Of a stretch of 64,000 nt of DNA, positions 18,176 to 27,302 are shown one piece after another; within the stretch, counting starts at the first letter, position 1, and the number at the start of each line of letters is the position of its first letter. The notes under the pieces are model-generated. The model worked only from the letters and a program-made list of their open reading frames with translations. It did not search any database and was not told the origin of the DNA. The stretch is from Sphingomonadales bacterium UBA2369 (lineage in GTDB: Bacteria > Pseudomonadota > Alphaproteobacteria > Sphingomonadales > Sphingomonadaceae). Where the stretch lies: the NCBI GenBank assembly GCA_002344055.1, contig DDTH01000006.1, positions 287,037 through 351,036 on the forward strand, read 5' to 3'. The position numbers were made by a program, and so were the translations under genes.

Positions 18176-19201
18176 TTACAGCCCCTTGGCCTTTAGCCGC
18201 GCGTCGAGGCGCGGATAGACACGGCGGGCATTGCCTTCGTAGATTTTCTGCCGGTCCGTTTCGCTCAGCGGCAAGGCGTCGACATATTTCTTGGTGTCGT
18301 CGAAATATTCGCCGGTGTCCGGATCACGCCCGCGCACGGCGCCGATCATCTCCGATCCGAACAGCACATTGTCCGCTGGGATCACCTCGGTCAGCAAAGC
18401 CACGCCGGGCCGGTGATAGACGCAGGTGTCGAAGAAGATGTTGTCGAGCAGGCCTTCCAGGGGCCGCTCCATCATCTCCAGGCTCATGCCGCGATAGCGG
18501 CCCCAATGGTAAGGCACCGCACCGCCGCCATGCGGGATTACCAGCCGAAGCGTCGGGAAGTCCTTGAACAGGTCCGATTGCAGGATCTGCATGAACACGC
18601 TGGTGTCGGCATTGATGTAATGCGCGCCGGTGCCATGGAAATTCGGGTTACACGACGCCGCGACGTGGACCATGCCGGGCACGTCCAGCTCGCACATCGC
18701 CTCGAACAGGGGATACCATTCGCGGTCCGTGAAGGGCTTGCCGGTCCAGTAGCCGCCGGTCGGATCCGGATTCACGTTGCAGCCGACGAAGCCCAGTTCC
18801 TCGATGCAGCGCTTGAGTTCCGGGATCGAGTTGGCTGGCGGTGCGCCCGGCGATTGCGGCAACTGGCAGACCGGGGCGAAATTGTCCGGATAGAGCTGGG
18901 TCACCCGGTAGACGTTGTCGTTAGAGACACGCGCCCACTCCAATGACGTGCGCTCATTGCCGAGGTGGTGGCTCATCAGGCCCGCGATTGGCGAGAAAAG
19001 CGTGAGGTCGCTGCCGCGTTCCTGCTGGAGCTTCAGCTGCCCGCCTTCAATCCCTTCGCGAATCTCGTCGTCGCTGATGATCGCGCCATCCTCCGGCTTC
19101 GGCGCATTGGCCGGATCGTCGGCGGCAGCGACCTGACGCGCGCGCCAGTCGCGGAAGCTTTTCGGGACGGTGGTGAAATGGCCGTGGCAATCGATGATCA
19201 T
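18176..19201 (-). CDS. ligJ: 4-oxalomesaconate hydratase (LigJ-like), amidohydrolase superfamily
   Basis: A 341-residue protein, the length of LigJ from Sphingobium SYK-6. It starts MIIDCHGHFTTVPKS and shares IPHGGGAVPYHWGR, CNVNPDPTGGYW, DTCVYHRPG and LFGSEMIGAVRGRDP with that family as I know it. LigJ hydrates 4-oxalomesaconate to 4-carboxy-4-hydroxy-2-oxoadipate in protocatechuate 4,5-cleavage. The metal site is HGH (residues 6-8), H in the HGGG loop and a later Glu/Asp. The related C-C hydrolase LigY is a second possibility but fits less well. It is followed by a decarboxylase-like gene in the same direction, with a palindrome between them. Confidence 0.85.
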   Translation of the reverse strand: MIIDCHGHFTTVPKSFRDWRARQVAAADDPANAPKPEDGAIISDDEIREGIEGGQLKLQQERGSDLTLFSPIAGLMSHHLGNERTSLEWARVSNDNVYRVTQLYPDNFAPVCQLPQSPGAPPANSIPELKRCIEELGFVGCNVNPDPTGGYWTGKPFTDREWYPLFEAMCELDVPGMVHVAASCNPNFHGTGAHYINADTSVFMQILQSDLFKDFPTLRLVIPHGGGAVPYHWGRYRGMSLEMMERPLEGLLDNIFFDTCVYHRPGVALLTEVIPADNVLFGSEMIGAVRGRDPDTGEYFDDTKKYVDALPLSETDRQKIYEGNARRVYPRLDARLKAKGL

Positions 19202-19246
19202 GGCAATTGGATTCCTGAAAATTGAAGCGCTTCACACTGCAAAGTG

Positions 19247-19267
19247 GGCCCGGATCAGATCCGGGCC
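19247..19267. repeat. Perfect 21-bp palindrome between decarboxylase-like and ligJ-like genes
   Basis: GGCCCGGATC-A-GATCCGGGCC is a perfect inverted repeat. It shares the CCGGATC core with the repeat split by the IS element, so it may be a variant of that repeat family. It could also reduce read-through from the upstream gene. Confidence 0.6.
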
Positions 19268-19357
19268 AACGCTCCTCTTTCGGGACCGCCTTGCAAGCAG
19301 CGATGCCGCACGGAGAGCAGCCCGATGCGGTGACTGAAGGGGCGGATTTCCATCGGT

Positions 19358-20347
19358 CTACCCCGCCCGTGCCGGGACGCGATCAGCATCGACGAACAAT
19401 TCGTCGATCGACATGCGGCGCGGGGTCAGGCCCTGTCTGAAGGCGGTCGCTTCCAGCGCCTCGATCGTCGCGCGGTTCGGCTCGATGCCATAAGGCAACG
19501 GATCGGGGCCGACGACCTGCTGCAACTTGCGATATTTGTCGGCGTGGCTGCCGGTCGCCTCGCCGGAATTCAGCTTCTCCAGCCACTCCGCCTTGGCCTG
19601 CGCGAACGCATCGTAGAGCGAGCGCGCGACCCAGGGATGCTCGGCCAGCACACTGTCCTTCACAACGATCGTACCGTGCATCGGATAGACGCCGGTCCGG
19701 CGGTAATAGTCCGCCTCGACCTCGACCGCGTTCGGGATGAGGTCTGGATAATTGGCCTCGACCTCCTGCCAGCCGCCGGTCGGCGCACCGGTGCGGCCGA
19801 TCCCCGCTGCGGCTTCGACACCCGCGTCGAGATCACCCGCCGCCATCATCTCGGCGAGGCTGCGGCCCTCCGGCGCGCGGATGACGTTGGGCGGCAATTG
19901 TAGCTGCTGCACATGCTCCTCATCATCCACGACCCAGGTGACCTTGGACGGATCGAGTCCGTAATCGTCGATGAAGGCCTGGCGGATCCATACCCCGGTC
20001 GTCACCGAATAGGCGCGCACGCCAACGCGCTTGCCCTCCAGATCCTTGGGCGTTTTGATGTCCGATCCTTCGTGCACCAGCATCCCGGCATGGTGGAAAC
20101 GGCGGACCACGAAGATCGGCAGGCCGACGAATGGCGCGCCATAGGCCCGGGCGATGATGTAGGTGGTTGGCGCCAGCTCGCAGACGTCGAATTCGACATC
20201 GCGGACCATGCGGCGGAAGGCGCCGATCTGCGGCTTCACGGTGATGAATTCGGCATCGACGCCTTCGATCGGGATCGATCCGTCGCGGATGCGGGAGGTG
20301 TGCGGATGTTCCGCCACCGCCAATGTCAGCTTCACCTTGTCGCCCAC
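19358..20347 (-). CDS. 4,5-dihydroxyphthalate decarboxylase-like protein (substrate-binding-protein fold)
   Basis: About 329 residues from a GTG start at 20347, chosen because AGGGGAG sits five bases upstream; the longer frame lacks a plausible start. The sequence KLTLAVAEHPHTSRIRDG, EFDVCELAPTTYIIARAYG, GKRVGVRAYSVTTGVWIRQ and HVQQLQLPPNV matches the Pht5 family, which resembles ABC solute-binding proteins. Pht5 decarboxylates 4,5-dihydroxyphthalate to protocatechuate. No signal peptide is present, which favours a cytosolic enzyme over a transport protein. A paralogue is encoded at 42437-43330. The substrate is not proven. Confidence 0.7.
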   Translation of the reverse strand: MGDKVKLTLAVAEHPHTSRIRDGSIPIEGVDAEFITVKPQIGAFRRMVRDVEFDVCELAPTTYIIARAYGAPFVGLPIFVVRRFHHAGMLVHEGSDIKTPKDLEGKRVGVRAYSVTTGVWIRQAFIDDYGLDPSKVTWVVDDEEHVQQLQLPPNVIRAPEGRSLAEMMAAGDLDAGVEAAAGIGRTGAPTGGWQEVEANYPDLIPNAVEVEADYYRRTGVYPMHGTIVVKDSVLAEHPWVARSLYDAFAQAKAEWLEKLNSGEATGSHADKYRKLQQVVGPDPLPYGIEPNRATIEALEATAFRQGLTPRRMSIDELFVDADRVPARAG

Positions 20348-20790
20348 GCCCGCTCCCCTGATCCGGCCCGCACATGCGGTTTGTCGGGCAAAGGGAAGCG
20401 ACCCGGCGGCCCTGCTGTCAACGCGACCGCAGCCGGATCGAACAGCGCGGGGCGCAGAATTTATAGGCGGCCCTGGACGCAATGCGCGGCGATAGATGCG
20501 CGACATATCGCTGCCTGTTCAGGCGATCACATCCGGTCTCGCAGACTATATTAGTTTCGAGCCGAGGGTAATAAGAACGATGTAGTAGAATTCGGATGGC
20601 GAGTGACGCCTGATGCCCGATCATCAGTCCATCAGTCTGTTCATTTCAAATGATTATTTGTTCGCATTCTTCCTGACTCTCTGCGTTCTCCTGACCCCTC
20701 AAAATGCCCGATCCGCCCCGGCATTCGATCAGCCCAGCGATTGAGAAGCGATAAGTTTCGCGCTAGCCAAGTGCTGGAGAGGATATAAAA
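20348..20790. promoter_or_regulatory. Divergent intergenic region upstream of the decarboxylase-like and LysR genes
   Basis: About 440 bases with no convincing gene. An AT-rich imperfect dyad CAAAT-GATT-ATTTG near 20647 could be a LysR-type binding site, since such regulators often bind T-N11-A dyads between divergent genes. No promoter can be assigned with confidence. Confidence 0.35.
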
Positions 20791-22026
20791 ATGACATCCA
20801 GCGACACCGCCGCCCGGGCGGGCGCGATCAGTTTGCGCCAGCTTCGCCTGTTCGAAGCGATCGGGGATTTGAAGAGCGTCAGGCGCGCGTCCGAGGAATG
20901 CAGCCTGTCCCAGCCCGCGGTCACGCAGGCGCTGGCGAAGCTGGAGGATCAGATCGGCTGCATGCTGGTCGATCGCTGCGCCAGCGGCAGCTTCCTGAAC
21001 GAGTTTGGCGAAATCTTCCATGCTCGGGTGAAGCGCTTCTTCGATCAAACCGAGGAAGCCGTGATCTGCAGCGGCGCGACCGCCGCCCCCGCCGCCGCCC
21101 GCGCGATCGTCAACCGGCTCACGCGCTCGCAGGTCCGCACGCTGACCAGCACGATCGAGCAGGGTTCGTTCGAGGATGCGGCGGCGGCGCTTGGCATCTC
21201 CGCCGCTTCGCTGCAGCGCGCCGCGCGCGATCTCGAGGGCAATCTGCGCGTACCGCTTTTCTACCGCACCGCCGCCGGCATACTGGTGACGCCGCAAGGG
21301 GCGGAGTTCGGCCGGCGCGCCAAGCTGGCGCTGCAGGAGATCGTCTGGGGCCTCGAGGAGATTGACGAAGCGCGCGGCGGCGCCAGCCGTCAGATCGTGA
21401 TCGGCGCAATGCCGTTCGGCGGCTCCGTGCTGCTCGCCTCGGTGCTGGACGATTTCCTGCGTCTGCACCCGCAGGCCGACGTGCGGATCATGAGCGACAG
21501 CGCCGCGGAGCTGACCAAGAGCCTGCGGGCCGGCGACGTCGATTTCATGATCGGCCTGCTGCCGGAAACCGGCATGGAGGATCTGCAGAGCGAGGCGCTG
21601 GCGCAGACGCCCTATTCCGTCGTCGTCCGGCGCGGCCATCCGCTGATCCAGAAGGGCCGGGTGAGCATCGACGATCTCGTCGCCTGCGACTGGATCGTCG
21701 GCGAAACCGGCTCCAGCCGGCGCCGCTGCTACGAAGGCCTGTTTGCCGGCCGCGAAGGTCCGCAGGCACAGATCGCGACCTGCGCCACGCCGGTCATCCG
21801 CCTCCTGCTGGAACGCAGCGACCGGGTGACGTTGATGACCACTTTCGAACTGCAATATGCGGAAGGCAGTTTGCGCGCCCTTCCCTACGGCCCGATCATG
21901 CCCACACCGTCGATCGGCATCACCATGCGCGCCGACTGGCTCCCGACGAAGCTGCATGCCGACTTTATCGGCCTGCTGCGCGACCATGTCGCCAAGCCCG
22001 CCGCCCCGCTCCGGCAGGTTGGCTGA
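20791..22026 (+). CDS. LysR-type regulator with two N-terminal winged-helix domains
   Basis: A 411-residue protein, about 100 longer than normal LysR proteins. Residues 13-65 form a standard LysR HTH (LRQLRLFEAIGDLKSVRRAS, SLSQPAVTQALAKLE). Residues 110-180 form a second one (LTSTIEQGSFEDAAAALGIS, AASLQRAARDLEGNLRVPLF, FYRTAAGILVTPQG). The C-terminal half is a LysR effector domain (GAMPFGGSVLLASVLDDFL, DFMIGLLPE). GGAGAGGAT precedes the start. It is divergent from the decarboxylase/ligJ-like genes and directly abuts the MFS gene, so it likely controls both in response to an aromatic acid. Confidence 0.88.
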   Translation: MTSSDTAARAGAISLRQLRLFEAIGDLKSVRRASEECSLSQPAVTQALAKLEDQIGCMLVDRCASGSFLNEFGEIFHARVKRFFDQTEEAVICSGATAAPAAARAIVNRLTRSQVRTLTSTIEQGSFEDAAAALGISAASLQRAARDLEGNLRVPLFYRTAAGILVTPQGAEFGRRAKLALQEIVWGLEEIDEARGGASRQIVIGAMPFGGSVLLASVLDDFLRLHPQADVRIMSDSAAELTKSLRAGDVDFMIGLLPETGMEDLQSEALAQTPYSVVVRRGHPLIQKGRVSIDDLVACDWIVGETGSSRRRCYEGLFAGREGPQAQIATCATPVIRLLLERSDRVTLMTTFELQYAEGSLRALPYGPIMPTPSIGITMRADWLPTKLHADFIGLLRDHVAKPAAPLRQVG

Positions 22027-23523
22027 GTGGCGGAAACGAAGCGGCCAGAACAAGAGACCAGGCCCGAACAACAGGTAGCAGAACTGATCGCCGGCAGCGC
22101 GGACGCCGCTCCCCCTGCGGCGCCGGCCGGGCGCACTTACCGCACCACGGCTCTGGTCATCGCGACCGGCCTGTTCATGCAGAATCTGGACGCGACGGTG
22201 CTCGCCACCGCGCTGCCGACCCTGTCCCGGGAATTCATGGTCTCGCCGACCAGCATCAGCCTGGCGCTGACCTCCTATCTGCTCGCGCTCGCTATCTTCA
22301 TCCCGGCCTCTGGCACGATCGCCGACCGCTTCGGCCCGCGCCGCATCTTCCAGTTCGCGATCGGCCTGTTCGTGGCCGGCTCGATCGCCTGCGGTTTCTC
22401 CACCGACCTGACCAGCCTGGTCGTCGCCCGCTTCGTGCAGGGGATTGGCGGCGCGATGATGGTCCCGGTCGGCCGCCTCGTATTGCTGCGCACGGTGGAG
22501 AAGCGCGATCTGGTCGCGGCCGTGGCCTGGCTCGCCATGCCGGCGATGATCGGGCCGATCCTGGGGCCGCCGCTGGGCGGCTTCTTCGTCACCTTCCTCG
22601 ACTGGCGGTGGATCTTCTGGATCAACGTGCCGATGGGCGCGCTCGGCATCTTCCTGGTCGGGCGGCTGATTCCGGACATCCAGTCGCCCGCGCCGCCGCG
22701 CTTCGACCGGCTGGGTTTCATCCTGTCCGGACTCGCGCTCGGCGCGACTTTGTTCGGGCTGGAGATCGTCACCCGCCCCGGGGAAGCGGCGATCGGCTGG
22801 CCGCTGCTCGCGATCGGCTTCACCGGGGGAATCGCCTATTATCTGCACGCCCGCCGCAGGGACCGGCCGATCCTCGATCTCGCCTTGCTCAGGGTGAAGA
22901 CCTTCCGCCTGACCGTGATCGTCGGCACATTGATGCGTATTTCGCAGGGCGCCCTGCCCTTTCTGCTGCCGATGATGATGCAGCTGAGCTTCGGCCTCAG
23001 CGCGGCGATGAGCGGCGCGATCACCGTCATGACCGCGATCGGCGCCTTCGCGATGAAGAGCGTGGTGCGGCCGGTGCTGCGCCGCTTCGGCTTCCGCACC
23101 AGCCTGATCGCGATCGGCCTGCTGGCGCCGTCGACCTTCGCCCTGATCGGCCTGTTCCGGCCGGAATGGCCCTGGCCGGCGATGCTGGCCGTCCTGTTCG
23201 TCTACGGCTTTCTGACCTCGCTGCAATTCTCGGCGCTGAACACGCTCGCCTATGATGAGATCGAGCAGGAAAGGATGAGCTCGGCGACGAGCTTCTATTC
23301 CACCTTCCAGCAGCTGGCGCTGTCGCTCGGCGTCTGCGCGGCGGCCGGGTTCCTCGGCCTCGGCATGTCGATCAACGGCCATGCCGAGCCGCAATTCGCG
23401 GATTTCTCCATCGCCATCTGGTCGGTCGTCGCGATCTCGCTGACCGCGATCTTCTTCAACCTCCAGTTCGACCGGAATGCCGGCGCGGAAATGGCCGGGC
23501 GCACATCAACGGAGCGCGGGTAG
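22027..23523 (+). CDS. MFS transporter, DHA2/EmrB-like (14-TM class)
   Basis: A 498-residue membrane transporter with about 12-14 segments. The N-terminus has NLDATVLATALPTLSREF, the DHA2 (EmrB/QacA) signature, then GTIADRFGPRRIF as the A-motif and GGAMMVPVGRL. It probably exports or imports a small organic compound by proton antiport or symport. It starts with GTG directly after the LysR stop, so the two genes are co-transcribed. Linkage to the catabolic genes suggests an aromatic substrate or toxic intermediate. Confidence 0.85.
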   Translation: MAETKRPEQETRPEQQVAELIAGSADAAPPAAPAGRTYRTTALVIATGLFMQNLDATVLATALPTLSREFMVSPTSISLALTSYLLALAIFIPASGTIADRFGPRRIFQFAIGLFVAGSIACGFSTDLTSLVVARFVQGIGGAMMVPVGRLVLLRTVEKRDLVAAVAWLAMPAMIGPILGPPLGGFFVTFLDWRWIFWINVPMGALGIFLVGRLIPDIQSPAPPRFDRLGFILSGLALGATLFGLEIVTRPGEAAIGWPLLAIGFTGGIAYYLHARRRDRPILDLALLRVKTFRLTVIVGTLMRISQGALPFLLPMMMQLSFGLSAAMSGAITVMTAIGAFAMKSVVRPVLRRFGFRTSLIAIGLLAPSTFALIGLFRPEWPWPAMLAVLFVYGFLTSLQFSALNTLAYDEIEQERMSSATSFYSTFQQLALSLGVCAAAGFLGLGMSINGHAEPQFADFSIAIWSVVAISLTAIFFNLQFDRNAGAEMAGRTSTERG

Positions 23524-23524
23524 C

Positions 23525-24300
23525 TTATCGCGGCACCGCCTCGGCAAAGAGGCCAGTGCTGTTGGGCACGGCAATTTCGCGCGTTTTCCTGAGCTTCCAG
23601 CGCGCGAGCGATTCGTCAAAACGCTCGCGCGTATAATAGCGGGCGTGCACGTCATCGAGGGGGATGTTCTTTTCGAGCTTCCGCCGAAGCTTGCGCAGGC
23701 GGTGCGCGAAATAGACATACTCCGCAACGGCCGCCCAGGGCCGCCACCAGCGGCCGAAGAAGATCGGCTCGAACGTCTTGGCGGAAGCCATTACGCGCGG
23801 ATCGTAGAGGCCTTGCCAGAAAATGATGCGGCCGCCGGGCTTCAGCACACGGCGGCATTCGTCGATCGCTGCATCCTCATCCTCGATATGGTCGAGCGAC
23901 GTGGCGAACAGCACGATATCGACGCTGCCATCCTTCAGCGGGATATCTTCGGCCAGCGCGCCGACAAGGCATGGATAGGTGCGATACGGGGTCATGGGCA
24001 GCGGCTCGAGGCCGATATAATGCTGCAGACCAAGTTCATCGACATAGGCGGGCGGATTTGGCGTCAAGCCGCAGCCGATGTCGAGAACGACAGCATCCGG
24101 GTCAAGTCCAACTGCAATAAAACCGCCGAACAGCCGAAGTATCGGTAGTTCAGCTACATTGTAATCATGCGCCTGATAGCGGTTTTCTGCCCCATCCTGC
24201 AGCTTTTTCCATGCTTCCGACCCCCCCCCCGGAATATGAGGTTGCCATTTTCACGGCGATCCGGAGAAGTCTTCAACAGGCTTTCGACCCATTCATTCAT
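23525..24300 (-). pseudogene. Class I SAM-dependent methyltransferase, frameshifted at a run of ten C
   Basis: The frame from the ATG at 24300 (MNEWVESLLKTSPDRRENG, with AGGA seven bases upstream) and the frame holding the catalytic part fit together only if the C-run at 24221-24230 had 11 rather than 10 bases. The downstream part is a class I methyltransferase: VVLDIGCGLTPNPP is motif I, FATSLDHIEDEDAAIDECRR and VLKPGGRIIFW are the later motifs. With ten C the product stops after about 44 residues. The restored protein would have about 258 residues. A slippage-based switch, an inactivating mutation or a sequencing error are all possible. The target molecule is unknown. Confidence 0.75.
24221..24230. 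repeat. Homopolymeric C10 tract inside the methyltransferase gene
   Basis: Ten consecutive C on the plus strand, in the coding part of the methyltransferase. Such runs are prone to slipped-strand length change, and one base decides whether the gene is open. Confidence 0.85.
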
Positions 24301-24509
24301 TGTCTTGTCCTGTCTTCGGGTCACCTGGAACTAGACAGCTTTCGTCGATGGATCAACGCCCCTTGCGCGCTCGGTGTCGCGATCTCACGCGTGCGATTCT
24401 TGAACCTGCAGTCGGCCCGAATGCAGGCGCGTAGACGGCCCGGCGATAGGAGACGATTGGGATTGGACTCCGCTGCGCGGAGCCCAGTAATCCCGCCTTC
24501 AGTCCGCGA

Positions 24510-26393
24510 TCATAGATATTCGTTCGGAATGTAGAGCGGCATCGAATCCTCCCACAAACTGTCCGTCACCAGGCGCTTGTTGGCCCCGTCCGCGTCCATC
24601 ACCATGATCTGGCCGTAGGGCTGGAAGGTGAAGTCGTAGATCGCGCATTCGTCGCGAAAGCCGTACATGCCGGTCGAGTAGGCAATTCGCCCGTCATAGG
24701 TCCAGACCGAGTGGGCATCGTTGGCACCTGTCTCGGTCAGCACCTTGAAGTCGCTGCCGTCGGGCCGGATCGTGCACACGTGGAAATTGGAAATGCCATA
24801 TTTCCGGCTGAAGGTGATCAGCTCTCCGTCGGGCGACCAGGCGGGCTGATTGTCATTCTCCGTCGTCAGCACGCGCATGCTGCGCTCCTCCAGATCGTAG
24901 ATGCGCAGGCCGACCACGTCGGTGCTCCACACCCGGAAAACAATGTAGCGCCCGCACGCCGAATAGCTCGGAAAGCCGGAATGAAGCGTCCCGTCGGTGA
25001 GCGCCTCGTGGAACGATCCGTCCGCCTTGCAGCGCATCAGCACCGCCTTGTTCCCCTCTGCGGCGCGATACTGGAACCAGTTGCCGCAGCCGAAGGTGAT
25101 CCACTCCCCGTCCGGCGACCAGCCCGGCTGGAACGCCCCGGCAATGCCCTTCTTGTTGAGCAGCGGATCAAGCCCGGCCTTGGCCGCGTCGAACGCGACC
25201 ACCTGATCGGTGCCGTCCGGCTTCATATGGACGATCGAACTGTTGCCGAGTTGCTTCTGGGTGAGGCACAGCCGCCCCTGACGCGACAGCACCGGATAGA
25301 CGTCGGTGGAGCGATACTCCCACTCCGAGTCCCAACTGTAGAGCGGCTTGTTCTGCGCGCGGAAGGCGAAGTCGACCTTCTCGTAGATTACCTTCGATCC
25401 GTCCGGCGACCAGCAGGGCGAGCGCAACTGACGAAGCACCGAGTCCGCGCCGTTGGTATAATGCAGCCCGGTCTGCGGCACATTCTCCTGCACCCAGGCC
25501 GCGTCGGTCGCACGCATGCCGGGGCCGCCGCCGCCTGCCTTGATGTAATAGGCCACCGATCCGTCGGGCAGGAATTGCGGCGCAAGCTTCAGGTCCGGGC
25601 CGTCCGTATGCTCCACGCGGTCCTGCCCGGTCGCCGCGTCGACCGAGACGATCTGCGACTTCACCTTGCCGATCCATTCCGGCCGCCGCGCGCCCCAGGT
25701 ATGCTCGCGCTCCATCTCGTAGAACACGATGCGCGCACCATCCGGCGACCATTTCGGCGAACCCAGACAATAGCCCGCCCGCGTCGCAACCTTGCGCACA
25801 TCGCTGCCATCGGCACGCATCACATAGATTGAAAGCTCCTGCGTATGCTCCCAGCCATGGCCGTCACTATGGCCGGTCCAGCCGGTGTCGCGATCGGACG
25901 AGAAAGCGAGCCACTCGCCGTCCGGCGACCAGGCCGGGCGCATCGAACTGTCCGGCGAATCCTCCTTGCCCTCCCGCGCCTTGGGCTGGCCGTGGGTCAG
26001 CTTGGTCCGCGCGCCGCTCGCCAGATCGACCACCCATATGTTGGCGACATAGCCATCCGCGGTGGAGACATAGGCGCCCTTTGAGCCGTCGGGCGAGAGC
26101 ACCAGCACGTCCTCGACATGCGGTGTTGCCACCACCGGCTTAACGTCGCTGCCATCGGCGCGGCAACGATAGACGTCCGATTGCCCGTCGCCATTGCGCT
26201 CCGACGTGAAGCTGATCCACTGCCCGTCCGGCGAGAAGCTGGCATGATAATCGAAGGCGCTTTCCGCCAGCAGAGGCCGCTCGTCGCTGCCGTCGGCATT
26301 GGCGATATAGAGCGTCGAATTGCTCGGGCCGATGCGGTTCATCAGCATCACGCCCTTCTTTCCGGCCGCCGCCGGTCCCGCCACACTCGCCAT
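24510..26393 (-). CDS. TolB-like PD40 beta-propeller protein
   Basis: A 627-residue protein made of WD40-like PD40 repeats, each with a core such as FSPDGQWISF, WSPDGEWLAFSSDRD, WSPDGARIVFYE or WSPDGELITFSRKYG; about eight are visible. This is the TolB/DPP-IV propeller fold. No signal peptide or peptidase domain is seen (N-terminus MASVAGPAAAGKKGVMLMNR), so it is probably cytosolic and its activity is unknown. GAGGAG lies nine bases before the start. It follows the PadR-type regulator gene in the same direction, with 35 bases between them, suggesting an operon. Confidence 0.8.
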   Translation of the reverse strand: MASVAGPAAAGKKGVMLMNRIGPSNSTLYIANADGSDERPLLAESAFDYHASFSPDGQWISFTSERNGDGQSDVYRCRADGSDVKPVVATPHVEDVLVLSPDGSKGAYVSTADGYVANIWVVDLASGARTKLTHGQPKAREGKEDSPDSSMRPAWSPDGEWLAFSSDRDTGWTGHSDGHGWEHTQELSIYVMRADGSDVRKVATRAGYCLGSPKWSPDGARIVFYEMEREHTWGARRPEWIGKVKSQIVSVDAATGQDRVEHTDGPDLKLAPQFLPDGSVAYYIKAGGGGPGMRATDAAWVQENVPQTGLHYTNGADSVLRQLRSPCWSPDGSKVIYEKVDFAFRAQNKPLYSWDSEWEYRSTDVYPVLSRQGRLCLTQKQLGNSSIVHMKPDGTDQVVAFDAAKAGLDPLLNKKGIAGAFQPGWSPDGEWITFGCGNWFQYRAAEGNKAVLMRCKADGSFHEALTDGTLHSGFPSYSACGRYIVFRVWSTDVVGLRIYDLEERSMRVLTTENDNQPAWSPDGELITFSRKYGISNFHVCTIRPDGSDFKVLTETGANDAHSVWTYDGRIAYSTGMYGFRDECAIYDFTFQPYGQIMVMDADGANKRLVTDSLWEDSMPLYIPNEYL

Positions 26394-26428
26394 GTCCGCT
26401 TACTCCTCGTTCGAATGATTTTTGTGGC

Positions 26429-26992
26429 TCAGCCGAGCCGCTCGATCTTGCGCGCCGCTTCGTCGATCTCGGCCGCGATCTCGTGGGCGAGGTCGCGCTG
26501 CCGCTCCGGCCCGATGTCGCCGAGTACGGCCTTCAGATTGTCCATCGCCCGGCGGATCGGCGCCTGCCGCTCGGGATCGCCTTCGGAAAGGTCGGCAAGC
26601 CTCTGCCTGAGCGCGGCGATCGCTTCGTCCTTGCCGGCAAGCTGCTCTGTCCCGGCCGGCGTTATCGCATAGGAACGGCGGCCGCCTTCCTCCGCCTGCG
26701 CCGTGACTTCGCCCAGTTCCTCGAGCGCGGCCAGGGCCGGGTAGACGACGCCCGAACTTGGGGCATAGGCGCCGCGCGACAAATGCTTGATCGCGCGGAT
26801 CAGGTCATAGCCGTGCCGCCGCTCGCCGCCGATCAGCGCGAGCAGGAGCAATTGCAGCTCCGCCCGCGACAAGATGCCCCCGGCCCGCACGCCGGCGCTG
26901 CCGTCGCGATAGCCGCCGCCATAGCGGCCGGACCGCCCGTCATGAGGCCGCCCGCCTCGCCCGCCAAAAGGTCGCATGATCGTCCTGTTCAT
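26429..26992 (-). CDS. PadR-family transcriptional regulator
   Basis: About 187 residues. SRAELQLLLLALIGGERRHGYDLIRAIKHLSRGAYAPSSGVVYPAL is the PadR winged helix (quoted in pieces: LLLLALIGGE, HGYDLIRAI, PSSGVVYPAL). A long helical tail follows (QAPIRRAMDNLKAVLGDIG) for dimerisation. The N-terminal extension is Gly/Arg-rich (RPFGGRGGRPHDGR). PadR proteins repress phenolic-acid stress genes. The start at 26992 is one option; an ATG at 27013 is in frame and would place the adjacent palindrome inside the gene. It is divergent from the TonB receptor gene, which it may control. Confidence 0.8.
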   Translation of the reverse strand: MNRTIMRPFGGRGGRPHDGRSGRYGGGYRDGSAGVRAGGILSRAELQLLLLALIGGERRHGYDLIRAIKHLSRGAYAPSSGVVYPALAALEELGEVTAQAEEGGRRSYAITPAGTEQLAGKDEAIAALRQRLADLSEGDPERQAPIRRAMDNLKAVLGDIGPERQRDLAHEIAAEIDEAARKIERLG

Positions 26993-27010
26993 TTCAAGAT
27001 ATGTCTTGAA
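26993..27010. promoter_or_regulatory. Candidate PadR operator palindrome
   Basis: TTCAAGA-TATG-TCTTGAA is a perfect 7-4-7 inverted repeat directly at the PadR-type gene start. This position would allow autorepression. Confidence 0.5.
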
Positions 27011-27051
27011 CATGTTTCTTATGCTGTCCGTTGTCAAGCGGCTGGCAGCGC

Positions 27052-27078
27052 GGCACCTGCACTCCTACGGCAGGTGCC
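27052..27078. promoter_or_regulatory. 9-9-9 inverted repeat between the PadR and TonB receptor genes
   Basis: GGCACCTGC, nine bases, GCAGGTGCC: a perfect dyad with arms one helical turn or more apart. It could be a regulator site or an mRNA hairpin in the receptor leader. The rest of the 27014-27302 gap shows no gene. Confidence 0.45.
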
Positions 27079-27302
27079 ACAGCGTTCGCAGGCCGCCCGG
27101 CACAGAAATTATCGACCGGCCACGCATGTCGATCACTGCTGGCGCCGGACCCGCCCTAACGTTCGACTGCCAGGAACAGACGGGGCGCGGACGCGAGTCC
27201 GCTTCAAACCCCGCGCGAATGGTGCACGGCGGACTCGGGCCGGCGGCACGAAAGGGCGCGTTGCCCGGACGGCCGAAGCGAGCGCCGAGGGGAGGAATTT
27301 AT

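Noticed and set aside
20641..23394. A 917-residue open frame on the minus strand
   Set aside because: It lies exactly antisense to the LysR and MFS genes, is extremely rich in Arg, Gln and Asp, and shows no domain. It is a by-product of high GC content.
25000..26400. Tandem DNA repeats with a GTCCGGCGACCAG-like core
   Set aside because: They are the coding repeats of the PD40 propeller (SPDG motif), not a separate DNA element.
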